Of a stretch of 64,000 nt of DNA, positions 19,278 through 32,995 are shown piece by piece; position 1 is the stretch's first letter, and each line of letters begins with the position of its first letter. The position numbers and the translations under genes are program-made. Location: positions 68,401,244 through 68,465,243 of the forward strand of contig OX422215.1 of NCBI GenBank assembly GCA_949130495.1, written 5' to 3'. This stretch comes from Sambucus nigra (lineage: Eukaryota > Streptophyta > Magnoliopsida > Dipsacales > Adoxaceae). The notes under the pieces were generated by a model. The model searched no databases and was not told where the DNA came from. It was given only the letters and a program-made list of their open reading frames with translations.

Positions 19278-22227
19278 ATGTTCTCTCTCACTCTTGTGCG
19301 TTCATCTTTTCCTTCGCTAGTTGTCAACTCTTCCTTTTTCCCTGTAAGATTCTCTTCTTTTTCTTCTGTATTTCTTTTATTCACTATAGTTTATCTTGTG
19401 GAATCTGTTGAGAAATTTCGTTCCAATTTTTTCATTCCTTCCTGGGTAACTCTGGAGGTTCTTTTCGAGCCTTTAGATTATTTTCGATTGGCTGAGGGAC
19501 ATTGGTTCCCCAGTCTATTCATTGCTGAATGTGGATTTTCTTTTCCACCAAATCCCTTATGCTTAGAGTTCTGTCAGTATTTTCACGTTGTTCCTGCAAA
19601 AATAGCCCCCAATTCATGGAGAGTAATTAATGGGGTGTATAAATTAAATCTGACTCATGGAACTCGTATAGGGATCCCTGAGATTATGTACTGCTATAGA
19701 TGGGCTATTTTAGATAATGTTTATTACTTAAAAACTAGGTTTTTAAATAGGGCTCTTGTAGTTAACCTCCCTGATGCAAATAGAGATTATTTTGAACATG
19801 GAGTGGTTATTAAAAATTGGCAATATGCCCCCTTGGTTGGAGATGCAGTATACCAGGGTCCTAAATGCCCCCCATATGGCAATGGGATAGGTTTATTCTC
19901 ATTTTCCTTTACTTATGAAATTATGCTTTTATCATATTTGACAAAATGTATGACTGATATTTCATTATGTATTTATTTGCAGTGGATAGTAAAAGAAAAA
20001 CTCCAAAAGAATCAGAAGTTAATATTAAGCATCTGAAACTTATCTGGGGTTTGCATAAGAACGTGGCAGACGAGCACATCAGGTCTGCATCATATTTGCT
20101 GCAGTATAGGAGCTATACGACTTCTTACACTGCTCGTCCTGTGATTAGATCTGTTGAGCCAGCCTCAACTCCAGAGGATTATTCTTCAGATTCTCACCTC
20201 CCTTTAAGTCAGAGAATGGGCAAGAAAAGAGCTCCTCCTGCTCTATTTGATGACACTACTTCTGCTGCTGAGGCCAAGAAAAGTAAAATTGATGTCCCAG
20301 AGGGGACTAAGAAGGTGGATGTTGCGCCTTCCAAAGCTGCCGAGAAGCCCCCAGTGGCTCCGAGCAAGAAGGTTGCTCTTGTGGAGATGACTGCTATCTC
20401 TCCGACCAAGAGCTCTTCCTTGGTTGAAATTACTGAAGTTCCTTTGAGGAGATTGAGGAAATCGTCCTCAGTCCATTTGGCTGAAACTGCCAATCTGACT
20501 GAAACCATCTCCTCTCTACCAGCCGGTGGTGTTGGTGTTCCAACCATCATTCCTCCGAGCTCTGCCATGAGCTCGGTAAAAACTTGGACCATACCCGAGG
20601 TCCAAGGAATTGATGAAAAGATTTCCAGGGATATGCTGACATCCCTAGCTACTCGTCACCTTGCTTCAGTAAATTTCTCACACTCTGAATTTCCTTTCTT
20701 TCTTTGAATACTTGTATTTTTGTACTGACCTGTCACTTTTTCCTTTGTTTAGCTGGTGAATTGTTTTAACAACATCGTGAAGAAAGACGAAGTAATTAAA
20801 GCTTCCAGCTCCTCGTCGGGGGTAGAGGATGCTCTGCTGGGTTTAACCCAATCCTTGAAAGATTCTCGTCAGCAGTATAGTGAGGACAAAGCTGCCTGGG
20901 AGAAAAAGTTGTCTATAGTTGAAGCTGAGAAGGTGAAGTTGGCTGAGACCTCCAAGAATTTGGAGAATAAGGTGAAAAGTTTAGAGATTGAGCATCAAAA
21001 ATATGACGACAAGCTCAAGAACTTTGGAGAGCTTGAAGATAAGCTGAAAAGGGCAGAGGAAGAGTTGTCCGTCTTGCGAGATGTAAAGCGCCAAAAAGAA
21101 GAATTGGATGTGAAGTTAAAGACTGCCGAGGATCTTCTATCCGAGAAGCTCTCCTCGGAGAAACTGAAAAGAAAGCTAGCAGTTAAAAAATCCTTCAGCG
21201 CTGGCTGGGATAAAGGATGGGACAAAGGGATTGCTGCGATGACATCCCAAGTACAATACGGGAAGTTGAAATACTTCCGATATGGCTGGGTAGCTGCCCT
21301 GCAGGAATTGAAGATCAAAAACGACTCTGAGCTATTTCAGCTACACCTCCCTGGTCCTCCCCCACCAATTGTAGAAGAAGAAGAAGAAGATGAGCCCATC
21401 TCTGATGAATCTTCCATGGCCATGGGTGATCAAGTTCCTGCCTCTCTACCTTCTGCCAATGAGGACATTTCTTCCATGCCTCCTCCCCCTGAGAAAATTT
21501 CAACTCCTGCTGATCAAGCTGCTGTTACCACCGAGCAACCAAGCTCCTCGTCCCAGCCTCCCGAGAAAGTCTTGGGAGACAAGGAAAAGGTGTGAAGTTG
21601 TTCGGTATCATTTCTATCTTTCATTATTTGTAATCAAATAATGTAATCTTTTTGTGATCTAATAAAATACATCTTTGTTCATCTCTATTGTTGATGATTT
21701 GTTTTTGTTGACTGTTGTCTTCTCTTCATAATTAGTTTGTGGCTAGAATGGAACTGATATCTGCACATGATACAAAGCTGATGCAATAATGCCATGAATA
21801 TTATAGAGCTGGTCATACAAATTTGAGTGTATCAGAAATTGCTGACATCCTTGGTCATGATGCCTCAGAACAAGCAATTGAGGCTTATCGGTACTTGAAG
21901 GATTTACTTGACCGAGCTGTGGCCAACAACGTGGCCTACTATGACTTGATTGAGGAGCTTCATTGTTCCTTAGAAGATCTTCAGAGTCAGCACAATGAAT
22001 CAACTGCTTTGTTGCACAAGGAATATGAGAATAGGTATCAACAGCTTTCCTCTGAGACAGGTCACAAAAAGATTATTGCTGGGTACGATGTTAGGGAGAG
22101 AACCCTAAAAGGTGAAGTTGAGGCCTGCAGGCAGATCGCCGAGCTGCTAGAACAAGAGAACAACAATTTGCAGAAAAAATTGGCGCAATACGAATCTGCA
22201 GCTTCATCCTCTGCTGCAGATTCATGA
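19278..22227 (+). pseudogene. Transposase_28-like antisense ORF with coiled coil, 4 exons
   Basis: Exon 1 (19278 to about 19890) encodes the region resembling the putative gypsy-type transposase family (PF04195): FIAECGFSFPPNPLCLEF...PNSWRVINGVYKL. Exon 2 (about 19981-20667, acceptor ttatttgcag) is basic and P/S/T-rich (SKRKTPKESE, GKKRAPPALFDD). Exon 3 (about 20752-21590, acceptor tttgtttag) is a long coiled coil (LKDSRQQYSEDKAAWEKKLS...ENKVKSLE) ending in an acidic EEEEDEP segment. Exon 4 (about 21733-22227) adds a second coiled coil (ELHCSLEDLQSQHNES; ELLEQENNNLQKKLAQYES) and has a TAA near 21787. Such proteins occur as extra, often antisense, ORFs in Tat retroelements; their function is unknown. 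Exon borders are my best reading. Confidence 0.65.
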
Positions 22228-22304
22228 GAATTCTACTAAAAATAAAATGAACATAATTTTCATGAGAATTCTACTAAAAATAAAATGAACATAATTTTAA
22301 TTGA
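22225..22304. repeat. Tandem 40-base duplication after the ORF
   Basis: The phrase catgagaattctactaaa...aacataatttt occurs twice back to back, straddling the ORF stop at 22227. It is a recent duplication with no other identified role. Confidence 0.8.
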
Positions 22305-22587
22305 ATAGTTATGTGCACAATGTTGCAGCTTAATGTTGAAAGCTACCTAATGATGAATATTTTGGAATTTGATCATAACTTCAACCAATCTAATTCTTAA
22401 TGGTAACGAAATGAGATATAACATAAAACAAGTTTTTTAATCCTTAGATCTTTTTATTCTTATCACAAAATAAAATAACCAAATCATCAATTTAGTTAAG
22501 TAGAGATGTTTCTTTTATTTAAGGAAAAAATACAAACATATTTCTTATTACAAAGTGATCAAACTGTATAGTCAAACAAACACACAA

Positions 22588-22885
22588 ACATTTTTTTAAA
22601 ATAGTAAAAAAACTATTTTTGGACTGATTTTTTTTATGATTTTTAAACATTTCAGTAGTACCTTAAAAAAATAATCAGCTCAAAATGAATTATTTTACTA
22701 TTTTAAAAAAATCGATCAAACTGTATTAATTTTTAAGTTGTTAAAAATTGATAAAGTTTGAGTGATTTTTTTAAAATAGTAAAAAAATTCATTTTGAGCT
22801 GTTTTTTTTATATGCCCTACTGAAATGTTGAAAAAACATAAAAAAATCAGTCCAAAAATATTTTTTTTACTATTTTAAATAAACG
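22588..22885. mobile_element. Foldback (hairpin) element A
   Basis: The left arm reads taaaatagtaaaaaaacta...tttggactga...aacatttcagta. The right arm is its near-perfect inverse (tactgaaatgtt...tcagtccaaaaat...tactatttta). The arms are about 90 bases, with inner inverted blocks (agctcaaaatga/tcattttgagct) around a short centre, so nearly the whole element folds back. It has no coding capacity and is likely a MITE of undetermined superfamily. Confidence 0.75.
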
Positions 22886-22974
22886 GACCTCATTTAGGGA
22901 TCTCAAATTGGAGGACCTCATGAGATTCACTCTATATATATGAGTCTCTCATACATACCACATATGAGGTCCAC

Positions 22975-23245
22975 TTAAATAGTAAAAAAAATGAGTTGAT
23001 TTTTTTTTGTATGGTGTTTAAACATTTCAAGTGACTTCACAAAAAAAAATCAGTTCAAAATAAGTTTTTTGCTATTTTAAAAAATCCTTAAGTTGTTAAA
23101 AACTAACATAATTTGATATGTTTTTTTTAAATAGCAAAAGAAATTATTTTGAGCTGATTTGTTTTCATAGGATTGCCTGAAATGTTTAAACACCACATAC
23201 AAAAAAATAAATAAAAATATTTTTTTACTTTTTTAAAAAAAAGGG
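22975..23245. mobile_element. Foldback element B, related to A
   Basis: Same design 90 bases downstream: ggtgtttaaacatttcaagtg near the left end mirrors cctgaaatgtttaaacacc near the right end. Inner blocks (atcagttcaaaataag/ttattttgagctgat) also mirror. The arms share wording with element A, so the two are diverged members of one family. Confidence 0.7.
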
Positions 23246-23280
23246 TTCGCACAGATGATATGTATAGGTAATGTGCATAC

Positions 23281-24740
<1,460 letters not shown>

Positions 24741-24774
24741 ATGTTAGTCATTAATGTATATGAGTTGTTCATGT

Positions 24775-25190
24775 ATATTAGTTATTCATGTCTCTATGTT
24801 TGTAGTTTAGTTTACTCATGTCATCTATGTTTGTAATTTAGTTATTCACATGTCATCGATGTTTGTAATTTAGTTTATTCATGTCATTTATGTTTGTAAT
24901 TTAGTTATTCACGTGTCAGCTATGTTTGTAATTTAGTTTGTTCATGTCATCTATGTTTGTAATTTAGCTTATTTATGTCATCTATGCTTATAATTTAGTT
25001 ATTTACATGTCATCAGTGTTTGTAATTTAGTTTATTCATGTCATTTCTTTTTGTAATTTACTTATTCACATGTCATCGATGTTTGTAATTTAGTTTATTC
25101 ATGTCATATATGTTTGTAATTTAGTTATTCACATGTCATTTATGTTTATAATTTAGTTATTCTCATGTCATTTATGTTTGTAATTTATTC
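24775..25190. repeat. Minisatellite, 31-32-base unit
   Basis: The phrase atgtttgtaatttagttta ttcatgtcatct (two variants, one with ttattcacatgtcat) repeats about 14 times, often alternating between the variants to give a higher-order dimer. Copies differ at several positions, so the array is not young. Confidence 0.88.
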
Positions 25191-25429
25191 ATGTATATTA
25201 GTTTGTTATGTATATTAGTTATTTATGTATTCACATGTGTTTTATTCAAGACGAATTTATTAACACGTGTTATCTGTTTTAATGCATGTCATAAATGGAT
25301 AAAGTTATATGTTACTCGCGTTCTAAGAGGAAGTCGATTACTACTTTTGAGATGAAGCGTTAGAATAAACTTATGCTTTATCTAGTGCTATAGAGGGCTA
25401 GGTTTTCATTGGTGTAGAGGGCCATACGA

Positions 25430-27315
25430 AGGCTCATATGGAGGACATACCGAGGCTCCTTTAGAGGGGCATGTTAAGGCTCTTGCATAGGGGCATGTGT
25501 TAGAGGGGCATGTTGAGGCTCCTTTAAAGGGTATTGTTGAGGCTCCTTGAGAGGGACATATTGAGGCTCCTTTAGAGGGCCATTCTGAGGCTCCTTTAAA
25601 AGGCCATGTTGAGGCTCCTTCAAAGGGCCATGAAGAAGCTCCTGATGAGGGACGTGTGAAGGCTCTTATAGGGGGTCATGCTGATGCTCCTGGCCCATCC
25701 AGTAACCCATCAAAAAGACAACACAAGTTGGTTGTCGCGTATAGAAAAAAAAAGGTAGCCGATGTCGGATCATCGATCGAGCCATATGGGGGGCCTAAGG
25801 AACTCACTCTTTTGGAGCAATTCATGGACCATGTTGCCTATGGTATGTGGATCGAATCAGTGGTAATCACATTTCCAAATTTAACTACTCAAAATATTAT
25901 TTTTTATCACTTATGAAAAATATGATATACTTTATATTGTATTGTAGGTTGAACGAGTGTCGTTTATCTGTATCAACCACTGGACGAAGATAAATGAATG
26001 GGGGTTTGAAGATCTTACTAATGGGGTTCGTAGGAGGGTGGCGAGGGCAAAACTCGATGGCTTGATAAAATACAACCATGGGTATATTGACTACGTGTTG
26101 GTTTTGACTTTCATTAAGCGATGGCATCCAGAGATAAATAGATTTCACATGTCGTTTGGGAAGATGACCATCACTCTTGATGACATAGCAGAAATCCTTC
26201 AAACGCCTCTGGTCGGTGACCCTTTATTTAGCTTAAATATTGCTCTTTCGGACGACGAGACGATTGAAATGCCCAACGCTATTGAGTTAGTAGTTGAGTG
26301 TTTAGGTGTGAGCAAGGCCGATGTGGAATTAGAGTGCAGAGAGTCATGCACAGTCCTATTGAATTATATTGTAGCAAATTTTAATGAACGCGCCAAAATT
26401 GAGATTATCGCCTCTCACGCGAAAGACCATTATGTAAGGGCTTATATACTATACATTATCGGATGCACTGTTTTCCCTAATAAGAACCAAAATAAGATTT
26501 TTTTCTATTACCTCTAAGTTTTAAAGGATTTGAAAAAGGTGGGATGGCTGGCTTGAGGCATGGGAATATTTGCTCGCCTGTATGGGCAGCTTGTCCTTGT
26601 ATCAAGGTCAGGTTTTAAAAAAATGAGCAGTTGTCTATCCCTACTACAGATAAGTAGTAAATTTTTGTGATATATGTTAATTATCCATTTAAAGAATTGT
26701 CTAATTTCATGTTAGTAATCATTAATTTCATTTTGTAATCGTATCATGTTCTGCATTCCTGGATTTATGAGCACTTTACTGGTTAGAGGTCTGCTACTAC
26801 ATGGAGTTTAACAGTAAAATGCCCAGAATTACACATTAAGCATTTCAATCATCCTCTCAGAAGAATGCTTTTTAAAATCTCGTAAACTACCGAGAACAAC
26901 TCAGTGATATGACAAGAGGGAATATAAGTGGTTTACATTTCTTTACAATTAACTTTTGAAATATTCGTACCCTAATTATTAGTTTTTGTGTAGGTGTTTT
27001 GTGATCCTTATAAGGATTCCATGGACTCATACCCATTTTCAGATGTTGTTTTCTATAGTGGCATCATCACTTGCTTCACTATTGTCGAGTCATAATATTC
27101 GAAAAGATGTTCACAATAATTCAGTCATATTCAAATCATTCTCCGTGACCTAATGACTCCCTACAGGGATGAGAGGGGAAACAAAGCTGCCATATATAGA
27201 GTAAAGCTTGACATGCAGAAATGGTATTAGAAAAACTGAAAAGACCACATATTATCCGAGAAGTTGCAGTCAGTACCCACCTCATGCCCACTGGACAATA
27301 GTAAGGATTACATGG
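25430..27315 (+). pseudogene. Plant mobile domain (PMD) gene, 5' half
   Basis: Exon 1 (to 25862) begins with about ten octapeptide repeats of the form EAPLEGHV and a basic stretch (SKRQHKLVV). Exon 2 (from 25948) carries the PMD core (PF10536): IDYVLVLTFIKRWHPEINRFHMSFGKMTITLDDIAEIL, then a region ending AYILYIIGCTVFPNK. The coding text continues beyond a TAA near 26515 and a TGA near 26550 (GMGIFARLYGQLVL). Later exons are recognisable near 26755 (SWIYEHF) and 27000-27310 (DPYKDSMDSYPF; SVPTSCPLDNSKDYM). A further TGA and TAG lie in the repeat part, so this is a pseudogene. It stops at the CATGG duplication where a Tat element is inserted; the rest is at 43588. PMD genes are transposon-linked; some Arabidopsis members act in silencing and meristem function. 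Confidence 0.82.
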
Positions 27316-28730
27316 TGTAATATGTGGGTTCTTAGAATACAGTTAGTCTTAAGTGAGGCGTAACCCCCGATTAAGATCGGGATTAACACCCCATACAATA
27401 TTAAATAATGACAAGGGATACAGGTGAATAAGAGGCAATGAGGTTCAATATTCAGACTTATATTAAATAATATACCTGCATCATAAATAAGCAACAGGTA
27501 AAATAAATAGATGGGACCAGCAGGTATCTTGGTCGGAGGGAGAAAGAGCAAGCACTCTGGCCATAATGAAATCAAGGCACAAACTTCAAGATCAGTTAAT
27601 TCTCAATGATATGGGTATTAATTGGGTGTGGAAGTAATGTCCTCACATGAGTTCTCGTGTATGAAGGAAGTTGGGCAGCAATTCTAGGTTTAGGATGTTC
27701 TTCCTTTTTTTGTAAACTATTTAGTTGGTCTATTTATACGAAGGCAAGGTTACTCGAGTAACCTTGTTGGTATTCAATGTGATTAACCGCATTAAATTCA
27801 TAAGTACCCCCTCATTAATGTGGGAGATACTGCATTAAATGCATAGGATCTTATAATTTGGCAAGAAACTGCTTTACCAGTTGGAATCATGGTGGCATTA
27901 ATGAGGGATGTGGCATGGAAACTTAGGGGCTTATCTTAGAACGACTAAGGGATCAAATTTGGTAAACTAGACTTGCCATCCTAAGGATAAACCCACTTGA
28001 GTGCTGTAATTTTGAGTCCTTAAATGCCAGTCGTGATGACATTGAAAAGTGGGTGAAAAGTGATCCCACTAGGTGTGTGGTCACATCAGTCAAGCGAGAT
28101 GGTGATCGGTTTGAGATTACTCGACTGATAGTTAGCTCGAGTGTTTATTTTTCTGTCTGTTGGTATAGAACTATCTTTATGCAAGGTTGCAAGGTTGCAA
28201 GATTGAGGTACCTCGAGGAGGTTCCCTCGAATGAGTGGAATTTATGGTAGCTCGGTTGTAGGTGGCTCGAGCAACCACATATACTGGATGAAGTTTTGCC
28301 CAAGTGTGCCAAAAGGGTTGGTAACTATATTCCCAACGTTGCCTTGCTCCCAATCCTTTGAACTATGTCCCTGCGAGGTTCCCAGGAGGAGGTTATTCGA
28401 TAGGGCATGTTATCCCTCCCATGCCCTGCCAGGCATGGTCCCTCCAAACAACCTCGCTCAACATATAACATAAGATAAAGTACATGATATAATTTATTAT
28501 GTTTCATCTTACAAACGATTGTCATTCGAGTGACTTTGATTTACGAATTAGATTTTTTTAACCACATCTATGAAGAATCTTCAATGGAGATTCTTCGAGT
28601 CACGTCTGTAGAGAATCTTCGAGGTAGGTCTTACGAGAGAACTCGATCGAGTGATATTTAGATTACTCCTTTGTCTACCAAGCAATGGATTAACTAAGTT
28701 AATCATTCTTTAGTGGGGACTGCCCCTACA
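27316..28730 (-). repeat. 3' LTR of the complete Tat element
   Basis: Runs from TGTAATATG to CCCCTACA on the plus strand; in element sense it starts TGTAGGGGC. A minus-strand TATA box (TATAAATAGACC, near 27727-27738) matches the other LTR. Its outer end meets the PMD pseudogene. Confidence 0.93.
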
Positions 28731-28741
28731 TTTGCCCCTTC
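28731..28741 (-). promoter_or_regulatory. Candidate polypurine tract
   Basis: Directly inside the 3' LTR the minus strand reads GAAGGGGCAAA, a purine-rich block where plus-strand synthesis is primed in LTR elements. One pyrimidine interrupts it. Confidence 0.6.
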
Positions 28742-29106
28742 ATAGAGATATTTATTCATTCCATGAAGAAATATCTGTACGAAAACTCTTTATTGGTCTT
28801 CAATCTTTTCATACAACAAGTATTCAATATCCCTGGGCACTTAAATTATAAGAATCAGCAAGTTATTAGTAATAGAGGAGTTTATCTTGCTTTGTCTTTC
28901 GGTCTACCTCATCTTCTTTAAATATCTTCTAATATTTTTAATAACATCTTTTCCTTTAGTGAGGCTTCATGATTGCATGTGGAAGATACCTTGGGCGACG
29001 TGAAGGGGTTTATTTGAATTTCCCCCAAAGCTCTTTATCTCCCCCTAGATTGAAAAGACTCCAAGCATGCCTCATTTAATGAGGTTGTCATTTATGCTTC
29101 CATGCG
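28742..29106. other. Non-coding stretch inside the 3' LTR
   Basis: Between the polypurine tract and the putative plus-strand promoter. No gene or repeat recognised. Confidence 0.4.
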
Positions 29107-29444
29107 TAACACGTGGAGCCGTCAGGGTAAGCGCGTGTTCCCCACGTGATATAATTCGCGCATCGCTTCCTGAAACGCCATCATTGCAACTCTTAAATTC
29201 GTCGCTACGCGTGCGTGTTGGTCACGCAAGTTAATTCGATCGTTATTGCACTTCTCAAAGCATTGCCTTCTGCCACCTGTTGGGGCTTTTATTGCACCTA
29301 TAAAAGGGGTATGCCTTCCTCTCACATTTCCACCTTTGGGTTTTCGTTTTCAAAGTGAGCTTTTGTGAGAGCAGATTTTTGCCTATCCCTTCAGCTTCCT
29401 TTCTTTTAACTTACTCTCTTTCTTTCTCCTTCTAAACTCCCCTC
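29107..29444 (+). promoter_or_regulatory. Putative promoter and leader of the antisense ORF
   Basis: On the plus strand, opposite to the element's own transcription, two G-box cores CACGTG (29110-29115 and 29143-29148) are followed by a TATA box (cctataaaagg, TATAAAAG at 29299-29306). A pyrimidine-rich leader of about 110 bases (ctctctttctttctcc near 29413) then leads to an ATG at 29445. This is the layout of an ordinary plant RNA polymerase II promoter. Motifs are seen; activity is inferred. Confidence 0.6.
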
Positions 29445-31654
29445 ATGGCACCCATTGTAAAGAGGACCCAATTTGCTAGGGGTGTTTCCCCCAAGACTCA
29501 AGTGCACTAGAACCGGTGGGCGTGCTATCGGCGTGCCCCATACTTTAGGGAACTTGATCATTTTTGGCCAACTACTGAAAATTTCCCCAACAAACTAGAG
29601 CTGGTGGAAAATTCAAAGTTACTGATGGAGGAAGGCGATGATGCTGAGGACTTCGCCTATATCCCTACTGCCACCGTCACTAAGTTCCGTGTTGAGCATG
29701 GTGGTTTCCTGTTCTCAAAGGTGGAGTATGAGGCCTCTTTCGACGCTTGTGAAGGTTTAGGTCCTTGGACCGACCATATACATTCCAATATGATGTACAA
29801 CTTGCTCCGATTGGTCTATCGTGCATAAGTTGGCTGGGTGACCTCACCCTCGCGAAGAATAATACCGCCCTTCAGTTACTCGTGTCCCGTTGGATTCATA
29901 GGTCACACACCTTTGTGACCTCTTGGGGTGAGTTTACCATCATCCTTGAATATGTCTGTGAGCTACTAGGGTTGAAGGCAGCAGGTTTTAACACGTTCTT
30001 CGAGGAGGCTGTTTATAGCAAGAAGAAGACTTTAAGGGTCGAGTTGGAAGCAGTTATGAAAGACTTCACGGTGATGTACAACAAGTGTACCTATACGGAG
30101 GTAATTAAGTACTTTTATTTCATTGAGGAGAGGGCAGTGATCAAAGAACGCGAGGCAGCGAAAGAAAACCCTCACGGGAAGTAGGTATTCGAGCAACCTG
30201 TGGCTGGAAAAGGGTATGATTCTTAGATTGAGCTCGTTGGCTAAATCTGGGTGATGTTATTAAAGATCTTCCTCCTGGGCAAGGCTGCGATTGCCCAAGA
30301 AAGGACTTGATTAATATGGTCATTTGCATGGCCAATGGCGTAAAACTCCCTCTCGTAGATATTACACTTGGTTCGTTGTACACTTGGTTGGATCGAGTAG
30401 TAGCAAACTCAGCCAGGAGCATCGATAGGTTTGATGTCTCCAACTATGAGAACCACGTACTGTTGATAACCTTCATATATGCCCATTTTCCAGATTATGC
30501 CCCGACCAGTAGCTATTCCAGTTCTCAACCCATCAGGGTCCCCCAAATTTGCTGTTGGAACCACAAGAGTTCTAAAAAATCTCTTATATCTTTGATTGAT
30601 AGAGCCGAAAGGTTCGCAACTGCCCCTACATTGGGGTGGACCAATTTTTTTCAAATCATTTCTTCGCGGAGGAGGAATGTCCTATCGTCCCCATTGATGA
30701 GGCACTGGCAAGAAATTTTCGCTTCAATAATGTTCCCCTGTTGTTGATCCCTTCTTATTTGCCTTATTATGCGTACTGGTCTTCTTTTTACTCCATATAT
30801 AGCCCACACCGAGTAGCCATGCTGTTTGGTTATGATAAAGAAAACCCTATGTTGAGCCATTTCACTCGAGAAAACCCCACCAATTTCTCCTTTGCATACA
30901 ACAATTTTCTTTCCTCAACTGTTGTTAACCATTGTGCGAATTACCCCGCTAACCCTATCATTCCAAGTAAAGATGCTGTAGCAGGTAAATAAACGATGTA
31001 CCTTGTAGTATTCTGGTAAAATGAGCTTGGTCATTTCCAGAGTAATTATCTTAATGAGCCTCATTATCTTGAGGTTGAAATATATCCTCCCACGGAGTTG
31101 GGTTTGAGAAATTGTACTACCCTAAACTCAATGTTCCCTCTTAGCACCACTAACAATTTTGTTCCCTCCGAGTTACCTCCACTTATCCCCGTAGATAAAG
31201 CAATAGTGAAGAGGAAGAAGGTTGCTCAACCTTCTATTGCGGTCGAGGCAATTGCCATTGCCCCTAGTTCTTTCAGGCGTAGTGAGGGGGTGACACTTCT
31301 CGTGTTGCTTCAACTGGATCGGCTGTGAAGGCCACTAGGAAAGCCCCAATAAAGAAGCCTAAAATTCACCATTAAGTCCCTTCAGTCCAAACTCCTGATC
31401 CCAAGATTACCTAACAAGTCAGCTGGATGTTTGACTAACTTAGGTAGACTTAGGAGAATTTTACGGAGGAGGATAGGGTTTTTATGTCAGCTCATATAGC
31501 CTCTTGTGGGTTTTCCTATATTCCCCCAGCTATCGAAAGTAGCAAGAAGAGGAAGTTGGTTAGTTCGGTGGAATTTGTGCTGGATGAATCAGGTGAGGTA
31601 AGTGAAGAAGAACATTCTAAAAGATATGCATCTGTTGGTGAAGGTGATGATAAT

Positions 31655-31735
31655 GATGATGAAGAAGAAGAAGAAGAAGAAGAAGAAGAAGAAGAAGAAG
31701 AAAGAAGAAGAAGAGGAGGAGGATGAGGATGAGGA
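31655..31735. repeat. (GAA)n microsatellite within acidic coding region
   Basis: About 17 GAA/AAG triplets encode a glutamate run in one frame and a lysine run in another. It explains the long low-complexity open frames around it. Confidence 0.9.
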
Positions 31736-32735
31736 GGATGAGTCTGCCCTTGTTCGCAGACGCAGGCTAAGAAGGATGGTTTCTCCTTCTAAGCTCGCTT
31801 CACCTCCTCAAGATTATGAGGTTTTGTAGGATGTTCGCAGATGCGAGCTGAGAAGGATGGTTTCTCCTTTTAAGCCCCCTTCACCTCCTCAAGATTATGA
31901 GGTTTTGGAGGATATTTTGGAAGAAGAAAAGGTATGTCTAATATTCTCCTTTTAAGCCTTTAGCTTCTCTTTCTTTTGCCTCATAATAGTGACTCCAGTT
32001 TATTCCAACTCTCCCTTTTTTTTTAGGTTGGTGCGCGAGGTAGTCCACACGATGATGTTGAAGAAGGAAGTCTGTTGGAAAAGTCAATCAAAGTTCTACC
32101 TGCTTCGAAGGAAATTTCACCGAAAGATATAGCTTCCCCTACAGCTTCACAGGTAACCTCACATTTCCCCTAAGGACAGTTATTTCTAATACTTCAACTG
32201 AATCCAGTAGTGGCTATTCGCCTGACCTGCTTTTTTGTGTGAGCAGGCTGGTCTTGGGGCAGGTGCTCCTAGTGCAAGTATCGTTGAGTCTGTACATAAT
32301 CCTCCGATCCCCTTATTCCGTCATCCATAGTAAACTTTTCCTTTAATTGTTAGAAGCTCTTTGTACTTTTGTCTTGTTATGCTAACTTACTCGCCATTGT
32401 GTTTCACATGTATCTTTAACCGAACCTATTGCTCTGTTAGTTCCCACCCCCTCTTATAACCAGGTTCTTATTACACTTTTTGGGCCCTCAGTCCACAATC
32501 AAGAGCGAGTCAAAGTTACTACTGCAGGCCAGGGAGACAGAAGACAGGAGGGGGTTGCTGAAGTAGGGGAGATGTGATTACCCCCCAAGAACAACGTCTT
32601 TTGGTGGCACCTATTTTGGCTAAGGAAGAAGATTTAGTACAAATAGCTACTCGTCAGTTTGCTGATGATCAGCATCCAGAGGTATGCCTTTCTTCTCCTA
32701 TATATCCCCTGTATTTAAACTTTATTAGTTTTTCT

Positions 32736-32995
32736 AAGTCATATTGGTCTTAAAATCTCTCATAACCGAGGGTTAGGCGAGCCAAGTCATATTGGTCTTA
32801 AAATCTCCCACAACCGAGGGTCGGGCGGGGCAAGTCATATTGGTCTTAAAATCTCCCATAACCAAGGGTCAGTCTTGCCAAGTCATATCGGTCTTAAAAT
32901 CTCCCATAATCGAGGGTCATACGGGCCAAGTCATATTGGTCTTAAAATCTCCCATAAGCGAGGGTCAGGTGGGCCAAGTCATATTGGTCTTAGAA
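32736..32995. repeat. 48-base tandem repeat, 5 units plus partial
   Basis: The start aagtcatattggtct occurs at 32736, 32784, 32832, 32880, 32928 and 32976, exactly 48 bases apart each time. The body contains cttaaaatctcccataa and gagggtcag. It lies in a probable intron of the antisense ORF; the 16-residue repeating open frame it makes is likely fortuitous. Confidence 0.92.

Noticed and set aside
24775..25190. Regularly spaced repeats, briefly considered as a CRISPR-like array
   Set aside because: Units are head to tail without unique spacers, and the context is plant nuclear DNA.
31484..31829. Glutamate- or lysine-rich small proteins
   Set aside because: Low-complexity frames over a GAA microsatellite; retained only as part of the decayed antisense ORF.
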